Positions 1 through 8,498 of a DNA stretch of 64,000 bases are shown piece after piece. The DNA lies in assembly GCA_963819735.1 (NCBI GenBank), contig CAWFXC010000004.1, positions 310,001 to 374,000 of the forward strand, given 5' to 3'. Made by a program: the position numbers and the translations under genes. The notes beneath the pieces are model-generated. The model ran no database searches, was not told the DNA's origin, and was given only the letters and a program-made list of their open reading frames with translations. How positions within the stretch are numbered: the first letter of the stretch is position 1; every line of letters begins with the position of its first letter. The DNA comes from CAWFXC01 sp963819735 (GTDB lineage Bacteria; Actinomycetota; Acidimicrobiia; IMCC26256; DASPTH01).

Positions 1-272
1 AGCTCGAGCAGCAGATCGCGCCCACCCGCGGTCTTGAGATCGATGCCCACACTGCGCTTGCCGCGGTTGGCCAGCTCCCACGACTGGTTGACCTGCCCGC
101 CGCTCGACAGCCCGGCCGACATCAGGCCGCGGTAGCCGTCACCGCGCACCGGGTGCTCGACCTTCACGACGTCGGCACCCCAGTCGGAGAGCAACCCCCC
201 GGCGACGGGGACGAACACCCATTCTGCGAACTCCACCACGCGCACGCCTTGGAACACGTCGACTCCCTCCAT
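1..272 (-). CDS. CoA-transferase family III (CaiB/BaiF), N-terminal part
   Basis: Only the first 90 residues lie in the window; the gene runs off the left edge. The N-terminus has the family layout: a short strand with GVRVVEFAEW, then LSDWGADVVKVEHP, and further on a segment around NRGKRSVGIDLK. Family III enzymes move CoA between a carboxylic acid and an acyl-CoA donor, often as the activating step of a degradation pathway. The ATG at 272 lies 13 nt after the stop of the upstream P450, so it is probably the last visible gene of the ferredoxin-DUF385-P450 operon. The substrate cannot be told from this part. The catalytic Asp would be outside the window. Confidence 0.85.
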   Translation of the reverse strand, partial: MEGVDVFQGVRVVEFAEWVFVPVAGGLLSDWGADVVKVEHPVRGDGYRGLMSAGLSSGGQVNQSWELANRGKRSVGIDLKTAGGRDLLLE

Positions 273-285
273 GCCGGCTGTCCCC

Positions 286-1545
286 TCAGTCGAAACGCAC
301 GGGTACGGAAGTGGGACCGCGTTCGTACATGCCGACGATGCGAGGTGACTCGGCGTCGGTGTCGAGGCGGAGGTTCGGGAAGCGGTCGAGCAACGAACCG
401 ATCGCGGTGACGATCTCGGCCCGGGCCACGTGCATCCCGAGGCAGATGTGGGCGCCGTTCCCGAAGCCCATGTGCGACTGCAGCGGTCGCGACGGGTCGA
501 ATTCGTCGGGCCGGTCCCAGCGCGCGGGGTCGCGGTTGGCGGCGGCGAGACACATGTGCATGACCGCACCCTCGGGTATCGCGACGCCGGCGAGTTCGGT
601 GTCGGCGTCGACGAACCGGCTGAACATCGGATCGGTGGGCATCCAGCGCAGCGACTCCTCCACCACCGGGCGGAGTTGCGCACGGTCTTGCTTGACCGCG
701 TCGAGCCACTGGGGATGCGACAGGAGTGCGAGCATCGTGATGCCCATCTGCTTCCACGTGGTGCCCGAACCCGCGGCGAGCAGGATGAACGAGAACGTCA
801 GCACGTCTTCGTCGGTGAGGCGGTGGGTCGTGCCGTCCTCTTCGGTCATCTCCGCCTGGACGAGCACACTGATGAGATCGTCCTGGGGTTCTTCGCGTCG
901 CGCCCGCACGATCGGCAGCAGGATGCGCATGAAGGTCTCGATGCCGAGACCGTCCGAGGTGACCGCGGCGCGGATGTCGAGCGCGTGGGCCACCGACACG
1001 CCGAAGCTGCCGGTGATGGTGAGCAGCGGGATGGCGGCGAAGAACTCGACGTTGAGGTCCCCCCGGCCGTTGGGGGCCAGGCGGTCGAGCAATGCCTCGA
1101 TGGAGGCGACCACCCAGCGTTCGGTCCACCAGGAGCTGCGCTTCGGGAGGAACGAGGGCTGGACCAGGCCGCGGTAGCGGCGGTGCTCGGTGCCGTCCAT
1201 GTAGAGGATGCTCGCGTTCATCAGCGACTTGCCGTCCTCGGGGGGCGGGCGCGACACGAAGGTCACGCCGTCGCGGAACACCGCATCGCACGTGTCCCAG
1301 TCGAAGGCGGAGAAGTGCAGCCGATCGGGGTACGGCAGGCCCTGGAAGAACCCCGCGCCGGTGAAGCCCACGAGTGGTCCGACCACACCCGGGTGCACCG
1401 GGCCGGTCTCGCGCAGGCGATGGAACGCGGGGTACGGGTCGTCGGCGAACGCGCCACCACGCGAGGCGTACACGCTGTTCGTGAGGTCGAAGAGCGCCCG
1501 TAGGCGCGCGGGGTCGAGGACGTCGAACTCGCTGACGCCCGTCAT
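286..1545 (-). CDS. Cytochrome P450 (first)
   Basis: A 419-residue P450, normal length for a bacterial class I enzyme. The heme-ligand loop reads FGNGAHICLG near residue 355. The I-helix has AAGSGTT (usually AGxxTT), and the K-helix ExxR is EESLR. The ATG at 1545 was chosen because it overlaps the stop of the DUF385 gene by four bases (ATGA) and because the protein then starts at a typical MTGVSEFDVLDP. It would hydroxylate a small hydrophobic molecule, drawing electrons from the ferredoxin encoded two genes upstream. A ferredoxin reductase is not seen nearby. Co-transcription with a CoA-transferase suggests catabolism rather than secondary metabolism; the substrate is unknown. Confidence 0.95.
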   Translation of the reverse strand: MTGVSEFDVLDPARLRALFDLTNSVYASRGGAFADDPYPAFHRLRETGPVHPGVVGPLVGFTGAGFFQGLPYPDRLHFSAFDWDTCDAVFRDGVTFVSRPPPEDGKSLMNASILYMDGTEHRRYRGLVQPSFLPKRSSWWTERWVVASIEALLDRLAPNGRGDLNVEFFAAIPLLTITGSFGVSVAHALDIRAAVTSDGLGIETFMRILLPIVRARREEPQDDLISVLVQAEMTEEDGTTHRLTDEDVLTFSFILLAAGSGTTWKQMGITMLALLSHPQWLDAVKQDRAQLRPVVEESLRWMPTDPMFSRFVDADTELAGVAIPEGAVMHMCLAAANRDPARWDRPDEFDPSRPLQSHMGFGNGAHICLGMHVARAEIVTAIGSLLDRFPNLRLDTDAESPRIVGMYERGPTSVPVRFD

Positions 1546-1982
1546 CGCGGTTCCAGGACGACGACCGGGATCACCCGGTCGGTGCGCTTGGTGTACTCGT
1601 CGTAGTTGGGCCACTGCGCCTTGGCGACGTTCCACAGCTCTTCGCGCTCGGCGCCTTCCGCGGTGCGGGCGCGCACGGGGATGACGTCACCCTTCACCTG
1701 CACTTCGCAATCGGGATGGGCGAGCAGGTTGTGGTACCAGTTCGGGTGCGTCGGCGCACCGCCCTGCGAGGCGATCAACACGTAGGCGTTGCCGTGGCCG
1801 GCGTAGATCAACGCCGACTTGCGGAGCTGTCCCGTCTTGGCTCCGGTCGTGTGCAGGATCAGGCACGTAGCGCCGTTCCAGATGTAGCCGATCTCGCCGT
1901 TCGTCTCCTCGTAACGGGCGATGTGCTCTGCGCCGAACATCGTGAGGTCGGGGGCGACGTACTTCGACTCACCGTTGCTCAC
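1542..1982 (-). CDS. Deazaflavin-dependent nitroreductase-family protein (DUF385)
   Basis: A 146-residue protein with the single split-barrel fold of the F420-binding DUF385/Ddn family. Typical segments are LILHTTGAKTGQLRKSALIY, PNWYHNLLAHPD and the C-terminal stretch around YTKRTDRVIPVVVLEP. Family members reduce quinones, nitro compounds or enones with F420H2, and many have no known substrate. The GTG start at 1982 overlaps the ferredoxin stop (GTGA) and the end overlaps the P450 start (ATGA), so the three are translationally coupled. Its position between a P450 and that P450's ferredoxin suggests it acts on the same pathway intermediate or supports its redox chemistry. This is inference. 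Confidence 0.88.
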   Translation of the reverse strand: MSNGESKYVAPDLTMFGAEHIARYEETNGEIGYIWNGATCLILHTTGAKTGQLRKSALIYAGHGNAYVLIASQGGAPTHPNWYHNLLAHPDCEVQVKGDVIPVRARTAEGAEREELWNVAKAQWPNYDEYTKRTDRVIPVVVLEPR

Positions 1983-2191
1983 TCCGTGGGTCCTTCCTCG
2001 AGGCGCAGTGCATGGTTGGGGCAGGCGGCGACGGCGCCGCGGATCGCGTCGAGCGGGTCGCCCTCGGCATCGACGACCACCACCTTGGCGTCGTCGTCGA
2101 CGTCGAAGGTCGCCCCCGCCATGACCACACACAGCCCAGTACCCGTGCAGAGGTCGAGGTCGGCGAGGATCTCGTAGCCGGGATCGGGCAT
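1979..2191 (-). CDS. P450-type ferredoxin (3Fe-4S class)
   Basis: A 70-residue ferredoxin with a CTGTGLC motif near residue 18 and a single distal ACPNHAL cysteine. Only three well-placed cysteines are present, which is the pattern of the 3Fe-4S ferredoxins that feed actinobacterial P450s. I chose the ATG at 2191 because AGGAG lies 8 nt upstream. A longer frame from 2233 exists but has no ribosome binding site. It is the first gene of the operon that continues with DUF385, P450 and CoA-transferase, and is the likely direct electron donor of that P450. Confidence 0.88.
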   Translation of the reverse strand: MPDPGYEILADLDLCTGTGLCVVMAGATFDVDDDAKVVVVDAEGDPLDAIRGAVAACPNHALRLEEGPTE

Positions 2192-2233
2192 CGGCAGCGC
2201 TCCTGCACCCGCGTTCTTAGCGAAGACGGGCAT

Positions 2234-2290
2234 CTGTCATTTAAGATAGGGAGCCAGCATGTTATCCCTGGGTCTCATCGGAGGTCAATC
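2234..2290. promoter_or_regulatory. Divergent promoter region between ferredoxin operon and IclR gene
   Basis: This AT-richer stretch separates the minus-strand ferredoxin operon from the plus-strand IclR gene. It holds CATTTAAGATAG and GTTATCCC and ends in GGAGG just before the GTG at 2291. IclR proteins commonly bind such divergent regions. I cannot define an operator; no clean inverted repeat is visible. Confidence 0.45.
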
Positions 2291-3199
2291 GTGCCCGTGC
2301 AGCTCTCCCCGGCCGTCGGCCGCGCGTGTGACGTGCTCGAGCTCCTGGCCGAGACGCCCGCCGAGCCGCAGCGCCTGGCGGTGATCGCGCGGCGGCTCGA
2401 CATGCCGCGCGCCACGTGCCAGACCGTGCTGCTCGCCCTCTGCGACCGTGGGTTCGTGGTGCGCCACGAAGCCGACATCTCCTACTCCCTCGGCCCGGCG
2501 TGCGTGCGGCTCGGTGAGGCCGCGGCGCTCGCCTCGCCCGCGCTGGCCGCGGCCGCGGAGGCGGTCGCGCGGGTGGCCGCCGCCACCGGCCTGGCCGCGG
2601 CCGTCATCGTGCGGACCGGCGACGCGGTGCAGGTCGCGGAGACGATCGAAGGGGTGGATCCGTTCGGCCCGGCGGTCGCCGCCGGGCTCGCGGTGCCGCT
2701 GGTGGCGCCCTTCGGCGCGGTGTTCGTCGCCTGGGCCGACGACGACGTGCTGGCGGCCTGGTTCGACCGCTGCGACCCGCCGCTGACCCGTACCGAACGA
2801 CAGCGCTACTCGCGCGCGGTCGACGCGGTGCGCACGCGGGGCTATTCGGTGTCGGTGGCGCCCGAGCGGCGTCAGGATCTGCTCGACGTGCTCACCGCCG
2901 CCGACGCGGGGCCCGGAGGGCGATCGGCGCCGGCGCGCGATCAGGCCGTGCGTGCGCTCGCGCACACCGAGTACCTCCCCGCAACCCTCGACCCGGACCG
3001 CACGCATCGGGTGACCCAGATCAGCGCGCCGGTGCGCGACCACCACGGCCACGTCGTCCTCGCGTTGATGGTGGTGGGCCCTGCCTACGAGCTCGCCGCG
3101 GTCGAGATCGACGCCCTGGGCGCGCGACTGCTCGACGCTGCGAACACGGTGACCGCGCAACTCGGCGGTTCACCGCACGTCTTGGAGCAGTCGGCCTGA
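2291..3199 (+). CDS. IclR-family transcriptional regulator
   Basis: A 302-residue protein. The N-terminal winged helix-turn-helix spans about residues 8-60 (RLAVIARRLDMPRATCQTVL), and the rest is an IclR-type effector domain ending near residue 290. The GTG at 2291 follows a GGAGG sequence; longer frames upstream run into the promoter region. IclR regulators usually control neighbouring catabolic operons in response to an aromatic or small-acid effector. The gene is divergent from the ferredoxin-P450 operon and converges tail to tail (1-nt gap) with the amidohydrolase gene. It is therefore the natural candidate regulator of the surrounding degradation genes; the effector is unknown. Confidence 0.9.
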   Translation: MPVQLSPAVGRACDVLELLAETPAEPQRLAVIARRLDMPRATCQTVLLALCDRGFVVRHEADISYSLGPACVRLGEAAALASPALAAAAEAVARVAAATGLAAAVIVRTGDAVQVAETIEGVDPFGPAVAAGLAVPLVAPFGAVFVAWADDDVLAAWFDRCDPPLTRTERQRYSRAVDAVRTRGYSVSVAPERRQDLLDVLTAADAGPGGRSAPARDQAVRALAHTEYLPATLDPDRTHRVTQISAPVRDHHGHVVLALMVVGPAYELAAVEIDALGARLLDAANTVTAQLGGSPHVLEQSA

Positions 3200-3200
3200 C

Positions 3201-4403
3201 TCAGGTGCGCGTCGGCACGACCGGGTTGAAACGGAACAGCCGCTCGGCGTTGCCGCGCTGGATCTTGTACTGGGTCTCGACAGGCAGGTCGGCGAGCAGC
3301 TTGCGCGCCACGCCGATCGAATCGGGCCAGGTGGTGTCGCTGTGCGGGTAGTCGGTCTCGAGCATCACGTTGTTCTCACCGATGATGTCGAGCGAGCGCA
3401 GCCCGGAGCTCTCCTCGATGAAGCAGCCGAAGATGTGGTCGCGGATCGTGGCCCGGACGTCGAGCTTGTCGAGGTCGGCACCCACCTGGTCGGTCGCCAC
3501 CTTGTTCTCGTAGAACGCGGTGCTCGTGGCCTTGGCCCAGTGGCGTTGCTTGTCGATCACCTGCTCGGCCCGCTCGATGAAGTACGGCATCCAGCCGATG
3601 TTGCCCTCCGAGAGGGCGATCTTCAGCCCGGGCATGCGCTCGAAGTAGTCGCTGAACAACCACGCGAGCATCGTGCCTGCGGCGCGGATCGCACCGAAGG
3701 TGAGGTTGGCGAGGCCGGGCGCGTCACTGGAGATGATCGGCATCGTCGACGACGACCCGACGTGCATGCACACGATCATCTGCAGGTCCTGCGCGGCGGC
3801 CATGACAGGATCCCAGTAGCGGTTCGGATCATGGATCGTGGGAAGTCCGAGCGGTTCGTTGTTCTCGGAGAAGCAGAACGCCGTCGCACCCTTACCTGCG
3901 CAACGCTCCATCTCCTTCGCCGCCGCGGTCGGGTCCCACAGCGGGATGAGGGTGAGCGGGATGAGGCGTCCGGGGGCCGACGCGCACCACTCGTCGATCA
4001 TCCAGTCGTTGTAGGCCTGCACGCAAAGCAGCGCGAGGTCCTTGTCCTTCGCCTCCCAGAAGATCTGACCGCAGAACCGGGGGAACGACGGGAAGCACAG
4101 CGACCCGAGGATCCCCGCGAGGTCCATGTCGGCCACGCGCGCGATGGGGTCGTACGCGCCGGGGGCCATCTCCGAGTACGGCACCGGGTTCGGCGTGAAT
4201 TCTTCCTTGCGCCTCCCCACCGTCACCGACAGCCCCGACGTCGGCACCTCCTTGTCCTCGTACATCCACATGTCGTCGGCCGTCATGCGCGGCCCGACGT
4301 CGCGGTACTTCGCCGGCAGGCGGTCGGTCCACACGTTGGGCGGCTCGATCACGTGGTCGTCGACCGAGACCAACCAGTCGAGCTCGGGTGAGGTCACGTC
4401 CAT
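3201..4403 (-). CDS. Amidohydrolase-family metal-dependent hydrolase (PF04909 type)
   Basis: A 400-residue TIM-barrel hydrolase of the ACMSD/amidohydrolase-2 group. The N-terminal metal motif is degenerate (SVDDHVIEPPNVW, with DxH in place of HxH). Later come CMHVGSSST with a conserved His, ALSEGNIGW, and the C-terminal METDYPHSDTTWP type motif (LETDYPHSDTTWP) that carries the catalytic Asp. Members are decarboxylases or hydrolases in aromatic and other degradation routes. The ATG at 4403 has AGGGGA upstream. The gene is divergent from the DUF35-thiolase operon, which suggests shared control and a shared pathway. The exact reaction is not predictable. Confidence 0.9.
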   Translation of the reverse strand: MDVTSPELDWLVSVDDHVIEPPNVWTDRLPAKYRDVGPRMTADDMWMYEDKEVPTSGLSVTVGRRKEEFTPNPVPYSEMAPGAYDPIARVADMDLAGILGSLCFPSFPRFCGQIFWEAKDKDLALLCVQAYNDWMIDEWCASAPGRLIPLTLIPLWDPTAAAKEMERCAGKGATAFCFSENNEPLGLPTIHDPNRYWDPVMAAAQDLQMIVCMHVGSSSTMPIISSDAPGLANLTFGAIRAAGTMLAWLFSDYFERMPGLKIALSEGNIGWMPYFIERAEQVIDKQRHWAKATSTAFYENKVATDQVGADLDKLDVRATIRDHIFGCFIEESSGLRSLDIIGENNVMLETDYPHSDTTWPDSIGVARKLLADLPVETQYKIQRGNAERLFRFNPVVPTRT

Positions 4404-4524
4404 CGGGTTCCCCTTCCGTGGCTCGACACGGCACCCGAACCGGGCGCTATCATTTGAGCCGACTGGACGTTATTCTAGACGACTCCCGCGCCGCGAGGTC
4501 AAGGGCGGGACCAGCGGGAGGACC
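4404..4524. promoter_or_regulatory. Divergent promoter region, amidohydrolase / DUF35 operon
   Basis: About 120 bp between two divergent genes. The segment near 4450-4485 is AT-rich for this genome (ATCATTTGAGCC, ACGTTATTCTAGAC) and is the likely overlapping promoter/operator zone. TCATTT also occurs in the region at 2234-2290, but spacing to the next shared element differs, so I do not claim a common operator. Confidence 0.4.
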
Positions 4525-4956
4525 ATGAGCGCCACCGAAGCGGTGAAGCCGATCCCCGTGCCCGATGCACAGTCGGCCGGCTACTGGGACGCCGCCGCAC
4601 GCGGAGAGCTGGCCCTCCCCCGGTGCTCGGTGTGTCACCAGTACTCGCTCCCGCCCCGCGACGTGTGTCCGTGGTGCCGGAGCACCGACCCGCGGTACGT
4701 GACGCAGCCGGTCGCGGGTGGCGGTGTCGTGCGCTCGTGGACCATCGTGCGCGACTCGTTCCTCCCCGGCTTCGCCGACGACGTTCCCTACGTCCTCGTC
4801 GACGTCGAGCTCGACGTGCAGCCCGGTCTGCGCATGATCGGCCGTCTTGTCGACGGCCCCGACGCGCCCCTCGTGCTCGGTGACCGGGTAACCGTCACCT
4901 TCGACCGGCTGACCGACGAATTCGCCGTCCCCGCGTTCGCACTGGGCGCCGGATGA
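4525..4956 (+). CDS. DUF35 OB-fold protein with rubredoxin-like zinc ribbon
   Basis: A 143-residue protein with a zinc ribbon near residues 33-52 (CSVCHQYSLPPRDVCPWC, i.e. CxxC...CxxC) followed by an OB-fold. DUF35 proteins are obligate partners of thiolase-fold enzymes; in steroid catabolism the DUF35 domain of ChsH2 forms a retro-aldolase with Ltp2. The downstream thiolase-like gene starts inside this stop codon (ATGA overlap), so the two should form one complex. The ATG at 4525 was chosen because GGGAGG lies 5 nt upstream and the ribbon then sits at its usual distance from the start. Confidence 0.92.
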   Translation: MSATEAVKPIPVPDAQSAGYWDAAARGELALPRCSVCHQYSLPPRDVCPWCRSTDPRYVTQPVAGGGVVRSWTIVRDSFLPGFADDVPYVLVDVELDVQPGLRMIGRLVDGPDAPLVLGDRVTVTFDRLTDEFAVPAFALGAG

Positions 4957-6155
4957 GCGCGCGGTTCCGGGCGCGCACCCAGGTCGCCATCGCCGGGTAC
5001 GCGCAGAGCCCGATCGTGCGTCATGCCGACCGCTCACTCGGCGCCATCGCGGTCGACACCGCCCGGGCCGCGATCACCGACGCCGGCCTCACGGTCGCCG
5101 ACGTCGACGGCTTTACCACCGGTTCGTTGTTGCCGACGGCCGGCGGTCAGGCGATCGTCGACGGCGTGTCGATCGTCAGCGCGAACTGGCTCGCCGAGGC
5201 GCTCGGGGTGAACCCGCGGTTCTGCTCCGGCTTCCAGGGCTACGGCCAGATCCCCGGGTCGGTCACCCTCGCCGTGAACGCCATCGCGAGTGGCGTTGCC
5301 GATGTGGTCGTGCTGCACCGCGCGCTGCACAACCCGCCGCGGGGCCGGTACCACGCGAACCCGATGACGCGCGCGGCCGGCGGCAATCAGTGGACCGCTC
5401 CGCAGGGTTACTGGGGTCCGCTGTCGATGATCGCGCTCCCCTACAACGAGTATCTCCAGCGCTACGGCGCGTCGCGTGAGTCGATGGCCAACGTGGTCGT
5501 CGAGGCGCGCGCCAACGGCGCGCAGATCCCGTGGTCGTACTGGTACGACAAGCCGCTCTCCGTCGACGACTACCTCGCCGGGCGCGTGCTCTCCGATCCC
5601 GTGTGCATGTACGACTGCGACATCCCGGTCGACGGGGTCGGCGTGTTCGTGTTCACCAGCGCGGAGCGAGCGCGCGACCTCCCCCACCCACCCGTCTACG
5701 TCGCCGGCTTCGGGCAGGGCCATCCCACGCGGTACCGCCTCCCGACGCACTGGCCACTCGACGACATCATGGACACCGGTGTCGACACCGTGGCGCGGCT
5801 CTGGGCGCACTCGGGCCTGTCGCTCGCCGACATCGACGTTCCTCAGCTCTACGACGGCTTCTCGCCGTTCATCTGGTTCTGGCTCGAAGCCCTCGGCTAC
5901 TGCCCGGTCGGCGAGGCCCACCGCTTCGTCGACGCCGGCGGGATCCGCAAGGCCACCAAGGGCCTGCCGGTTCTGTCGAGCGGCGGCGCGCTGGGCAACG
6001 GCCGCATGCACGGGGTACCGCAGATGCTCGAGTGCTACCTCCAACTGTCGAAGCGCGCCGGTGCGCGTCAACTCGCGAAAGCCGACGTCGGCCTCGCCTG
6101 TCACTCCTCGCCCCACTTCGGCGGAGCCGTCCTCTACACCGCCGAACCGCTCTGA
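4953..6155 (+). CDS. Thiolase-fold protein, lipid-transfer/retro-aldolase (Ltp2-like)
   Basis: A 400-residue thiolase-superfamily protein. It starts at the ATG overlapping the DUF35 stop. It has the usual N-terminal VAIAGYAQSP segment, the loop QLYDGFSPF in the second half, and a C-terminal LSSGGALGNGRMHG region. A canonical nucleophilic Cys motif (CxSGxxA) is not evident, and YDGF resembles the tyrosine-containing loop of Ltp2-type aldolases. Together with DUF35 it is better read as a retro-aldolase that removes a short acyl-CoA piece from a hydroxyacyl-CoA than as an acetyltransferase. The assignment to aldolase rests on motif and neighbour, not on a test. Confidence 0.85.
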   Translation: MSARFRARTQVAIAGYAQSPIVRHADRSLGAIAVDTARAAITDAGLTVADVDGFTTGSLLPTAGGQAIVDGVSIVSANWLAEALGVNPRFCSGFQGYGQIPGSVTLAVNAIASGVADVVVLHRALHNPPRGRYHANPMTRAAGGNQWTAPQGYWGPLSMIALPYNEYLQRYGASRESMANVVVEARANGAQIPWSYWYDKPLSVDDYLAGRVLSDPVCMYDCDIPVDGVGVFVFTSAERARDLPHPPVYVAGFGQGHPTRYRLPTHWPLDDIMDTGVDTVARLWAHSGLSLADIDVPQLYDGFSPFIWFWLEALGYCPVGEAHRFVDAGGIRKATKGLPVLSSGGALGNGRMHGVPQMLECYLQLSKRAGARQLAKADVGLACHSSPHFGGAVLYTAEPL

Positions 6156-6172
6156 ATCCACGAGGAGTCCAC

Positions 6173-6949
6173 GTGCGTCTCGAGGGCAAGGTCGCCATCG
6201 TCACCGGAGGAAGCCGTGGTATCGGCCGCGCCTACGCCGAGCGGTTCCTGCGCGAAGGCGCGTCGGTGGTCGTGGCCGATGTCGACGACGCGTCGGCCGA
6301 CGCGTCGATCGCCGAGCTGGCCGAGATCGGTCCCGTCACCTACGTGCACACCGACGTCGCGATCGCGGCGTCGACCGACGCGTGCGCGCAGGCCGCCGTC
6401 GACACGTACGGCCGCATCGACATCTTGGTGAACAACGCCGCGCTCTACGGCGACTGGAACCTCGCCGACCAGAGCGAGGAGTACCTGCGGCGCGTGTTCG
6501 ACGTGAACCTGCACGGCGTCTGGCTCATGACGCGGGCGGTCGCGCCCCAGATGGTGCGTCAGCAGTACGGTCGCGTGGTCAATCAGGCGTCGGCCGCGGC
6601 CTACAACTATCTGGGCAACCTGAGCGTCGACGAGTTCACCGGCCTGAACGCCTTCAACTACCAGCAGACCAAGCGGGGCGTCATCGGGCTCACCAAGTTC
6701 TCGGCCGGGCAGCTCGGCCGCTACGGCATCACCGTGAACTGCCTCGCCCCCGGTGTGATCGACACCGAAGCGACCCGGAGCGTCGTCCCCGTGTCGGCGA
6801 TCGAGCAGCACGCCAAGCTGCAGGCTGTCCCCGGGGTCCTGCACGCCGAGGACCTCACCGGCGCCGCGGTCTATTTTGCGAGTGAGGAGGCCCGGTACGT
6901 CACCGGGCAGGTGCTCGTGATCGACGGCGGGAAGTACATGCCGGCGTGA
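6173..6949 (+). CDS. Short-chain dehydrogenase/reductase (SDR)
   Basis: A 258-residue classical SDR: cofactor motif TGGSRGIG at the N-terminus, ILVNNAA in the middle, active-site Ser in NQASAAAYNY and YQQTK as the YxxxK pair, with CLAPGVIDTE downstream. The acidic VVADVDD after strand 2 suggests NAD(H) preference. The GTG at 6173 has GAGGAG upstream and follows the thiolase stop by 17 nt. As third gene of the DUF35-thiolase operon it probably oxidises a hydroxyacyl-CoA or the alcohol handled by this route. Confidence 0.92.
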   Translation: MRLEGKVAIVTGGSRGIGRAYAERFLREGASVVVADVDDASADASIAELAEIGPVTYVHTDVAIAASTDACAQAAVDTYGRIDILVNNAALYGDWNLADQSEEYLRRVFDVNLHGVWLMTRAVAPQMVRQQYGRVVNQASAAAYNYLGNLSVDEFTGLNAFNYQQTKRGVIGLTKFSAGQLGRYGITVNCLAPGVIDTEATRSVVPVSAIEQHAKLQAVPGVLHAEDLTGAAVYFASEEARYVTGQVLVIDGGKYMPA

Positions 6950-6983
6950 GCCGGTCAACGGAAACAGAGGAACAGGAGCGCTC

Positions 6984-8468
6984 ATGACCGATCTCGTCGC
7001 CAGCCGCAGTCCGTACATCGACGGCACGTTCGTGCAGGGGGATGCCGGCTCGTTCGCCGTGGTCGACCCTGCCACCGAGGAAACGGCCTTCGAGGTCGAG
7101 GCGTCGTCGGTCGCGCAGGTCGATCAGGCGATCGACGCCGCCCGGCGCGCGTTCGACGAAGGCCCGTGGCCGCGGATGTCACTCGAGGAACGCGCGCAGG
7201 TGATGTACCGCTTCCGCGACGCGCTCTTGTCGCGCACCGATGTGCTGGTGGAGAGCGTGATCACCGAAGCCGGCGCGACCCGCGGCCTCGCGCAGCTCAT
7301 GCAGATCGGCATCGGGATGGCGAGCGCGCGCGAGACCGTTGATCTCGCGCGGACGCTCCCCGAGTGGGAGCACAACGAGCTTCCGCTGAGCGAGTACATC
7401 GCGGGCAACCGTTTGAAGCTGTCGATCCGCCGGCACGAGCCGATCGGCGTGGTGAGCGCGATCACCCCGTCGAACTTCCCGTTCACCACCAACGTGTGGA
7501 AGATCGTGCCCGCGCTCATGACGGGATGCACGGCGGTGCTGCGGCCGAGTCCCCAGACCCCGCTCAGCGCGACGGTGTTCGGCGAAGCCGCCGACGAGGC
7601 CGGCCTTCCGCCGGGCGTCCTGAACGTCGTGCTCGAGAACTCCTCGGCCGGTGCCGAGCGCCTGTCCACCCACCCGGCGGTCGACCTCGTGTCCTTCACC
7701 GGCTCGAGCGCGGTCGGCCGTGCCATCGGTGCGCAGGCCGCCCCCGGCATGAAGCGGTTGATCCTCGAGCTCGGCGGCAAGAGCGTGCAGCTCTACCTGC
7801 CCGACGCGGTGGCCGAGGGCCCCGGCAAGGCCGTCGCCGGCGGGCTCGGCGTGTTCGCGGCCCACGCGGGCCAGGGCTGTTCGCTGCAGACCCGGATGCT
7901 CGTGCCGAGTGAGCACGTCGCCGGTGTGGTCGAGGCGGTCGCGGCCGCCGCGACGAACCTCCCGGTCGGCGACACGCGCGACCCGTCGACCGCGGTCGGC
8001 CCCGTGGTGTCCGCCGCGTCGCGCGAGCGGATCGAGCGTCTCGTCGCCGAAGGGGTCGCAGCCGGCGGCCGGGTTGCCGCGGGCGGCAAGCGGCCCGAGC
8101 ACCTCGCGCGCGGTTGGTACTACGAGCCGACGGTCGTCGAGGTCGACAACAACGCGAACCCCCTCGCGCAGAACGAGATCTTCGGGCCGGTCATCACGGT
8201 CCAGGGCTACCGCGACCTCGACGAAGCGATCGCGATCACGAACGACTCGCAGTACGACCTGTCGGCCGGCGTCTACACCGCCGATCTCGGGGTGGCGGAG
8301 AACCTGGCGGGACGGATTCGCACCGGCACCGTCCAGATCAACGCGGCGGCCGCGAACGGCTACACGCCGATGGGCGGCTACAAGCAGAGCGGCATCGGGC
8401 GCGAGCGCGGCGTCGACGGCCTGCGTGCGTTCCAGCAGCCCAAGCACGTGGTGGTCGGCAACGGCTGA
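6984..8468 (+). CDS. Aldehyde dehydrogenase (first)
   Basis: A 494-residue NAD(P)-dependent aldehyde dehydrogenase of normal length. It has the SNFPFTTNVWK cofactor region, FTGSSAVGR, the catalytic Glu in LELGGKS and the nucleophile Cys in HAGQGCSLQTR near residue 300, then EIFGPVI. ATG at 6984 follows an AGGAACAGGAG sequence. It lies 34 nt after the SDR, so SDR and aldehyde dehydrogenase may act in sequence (alcohol to aldehyde to acid), or it may oxidise the aldehyde or ketone released by the upstream retro-aldolase. Confidence 0.93.
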   Translation: MTDLVASRSPYIDGTFVQGDAGSFAVVDPATEETAFEVEASSVAQVDQAIDAARRAFDEGPWPRMSLEERAQVMYRFRDALLSRTDVLVESVITEAGATRGLAQLMQIGIGMASARETVDLARTLPEWEHNELPLSEYIAGNRLKLSIRRHEPIGVVSAITPSNFPFTTNVWKIVPALMTGCTAVLRPSPQTPLSATVFGEAADEAGLPPGVLNVVLENSSAGAERLSTHPAVDLVSFTGSSAVGRAIGAQAAPGMKRLILELGGKSVQLYLPDAVAEGPGKAVAGGLGVFAAHAGQGCSLQTRMLVPSEHVAGVVEAVAAAATNLPVGDTRDPSTAVGPVVSAASRERIERLVAEGVAAGGRVAAGGKRPEHLARGWYYEPTVVEVDNNANPLAQNEIFGPVITVQGYRDLDEAIAITNDSQYDLSAGVYTADLGVAENLAGRIRTGTVQINAAAANGYTPMGGYKQSGIGRERGVDGLRAFQQPKHVVVGNG

Positions 8469-8498
8469 GGAAGACGCGAGCACGACTGAACCGGTCGG

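Noticed and set aside
2234..4524. A shared operator between the regions at 2234-2290 and 4440-4490
   Set aside because: TCATTT and GTTAT occur in both, but their spacing differs (18 versus 13 nt) and neither forms a clean inverted repeat.
5476..6885. A 469-residue plus-strand frame across the thiolase and SDR genes
   Set aside because: Arg/Ser/Pro-rich shadow frame of two well-supported genes.
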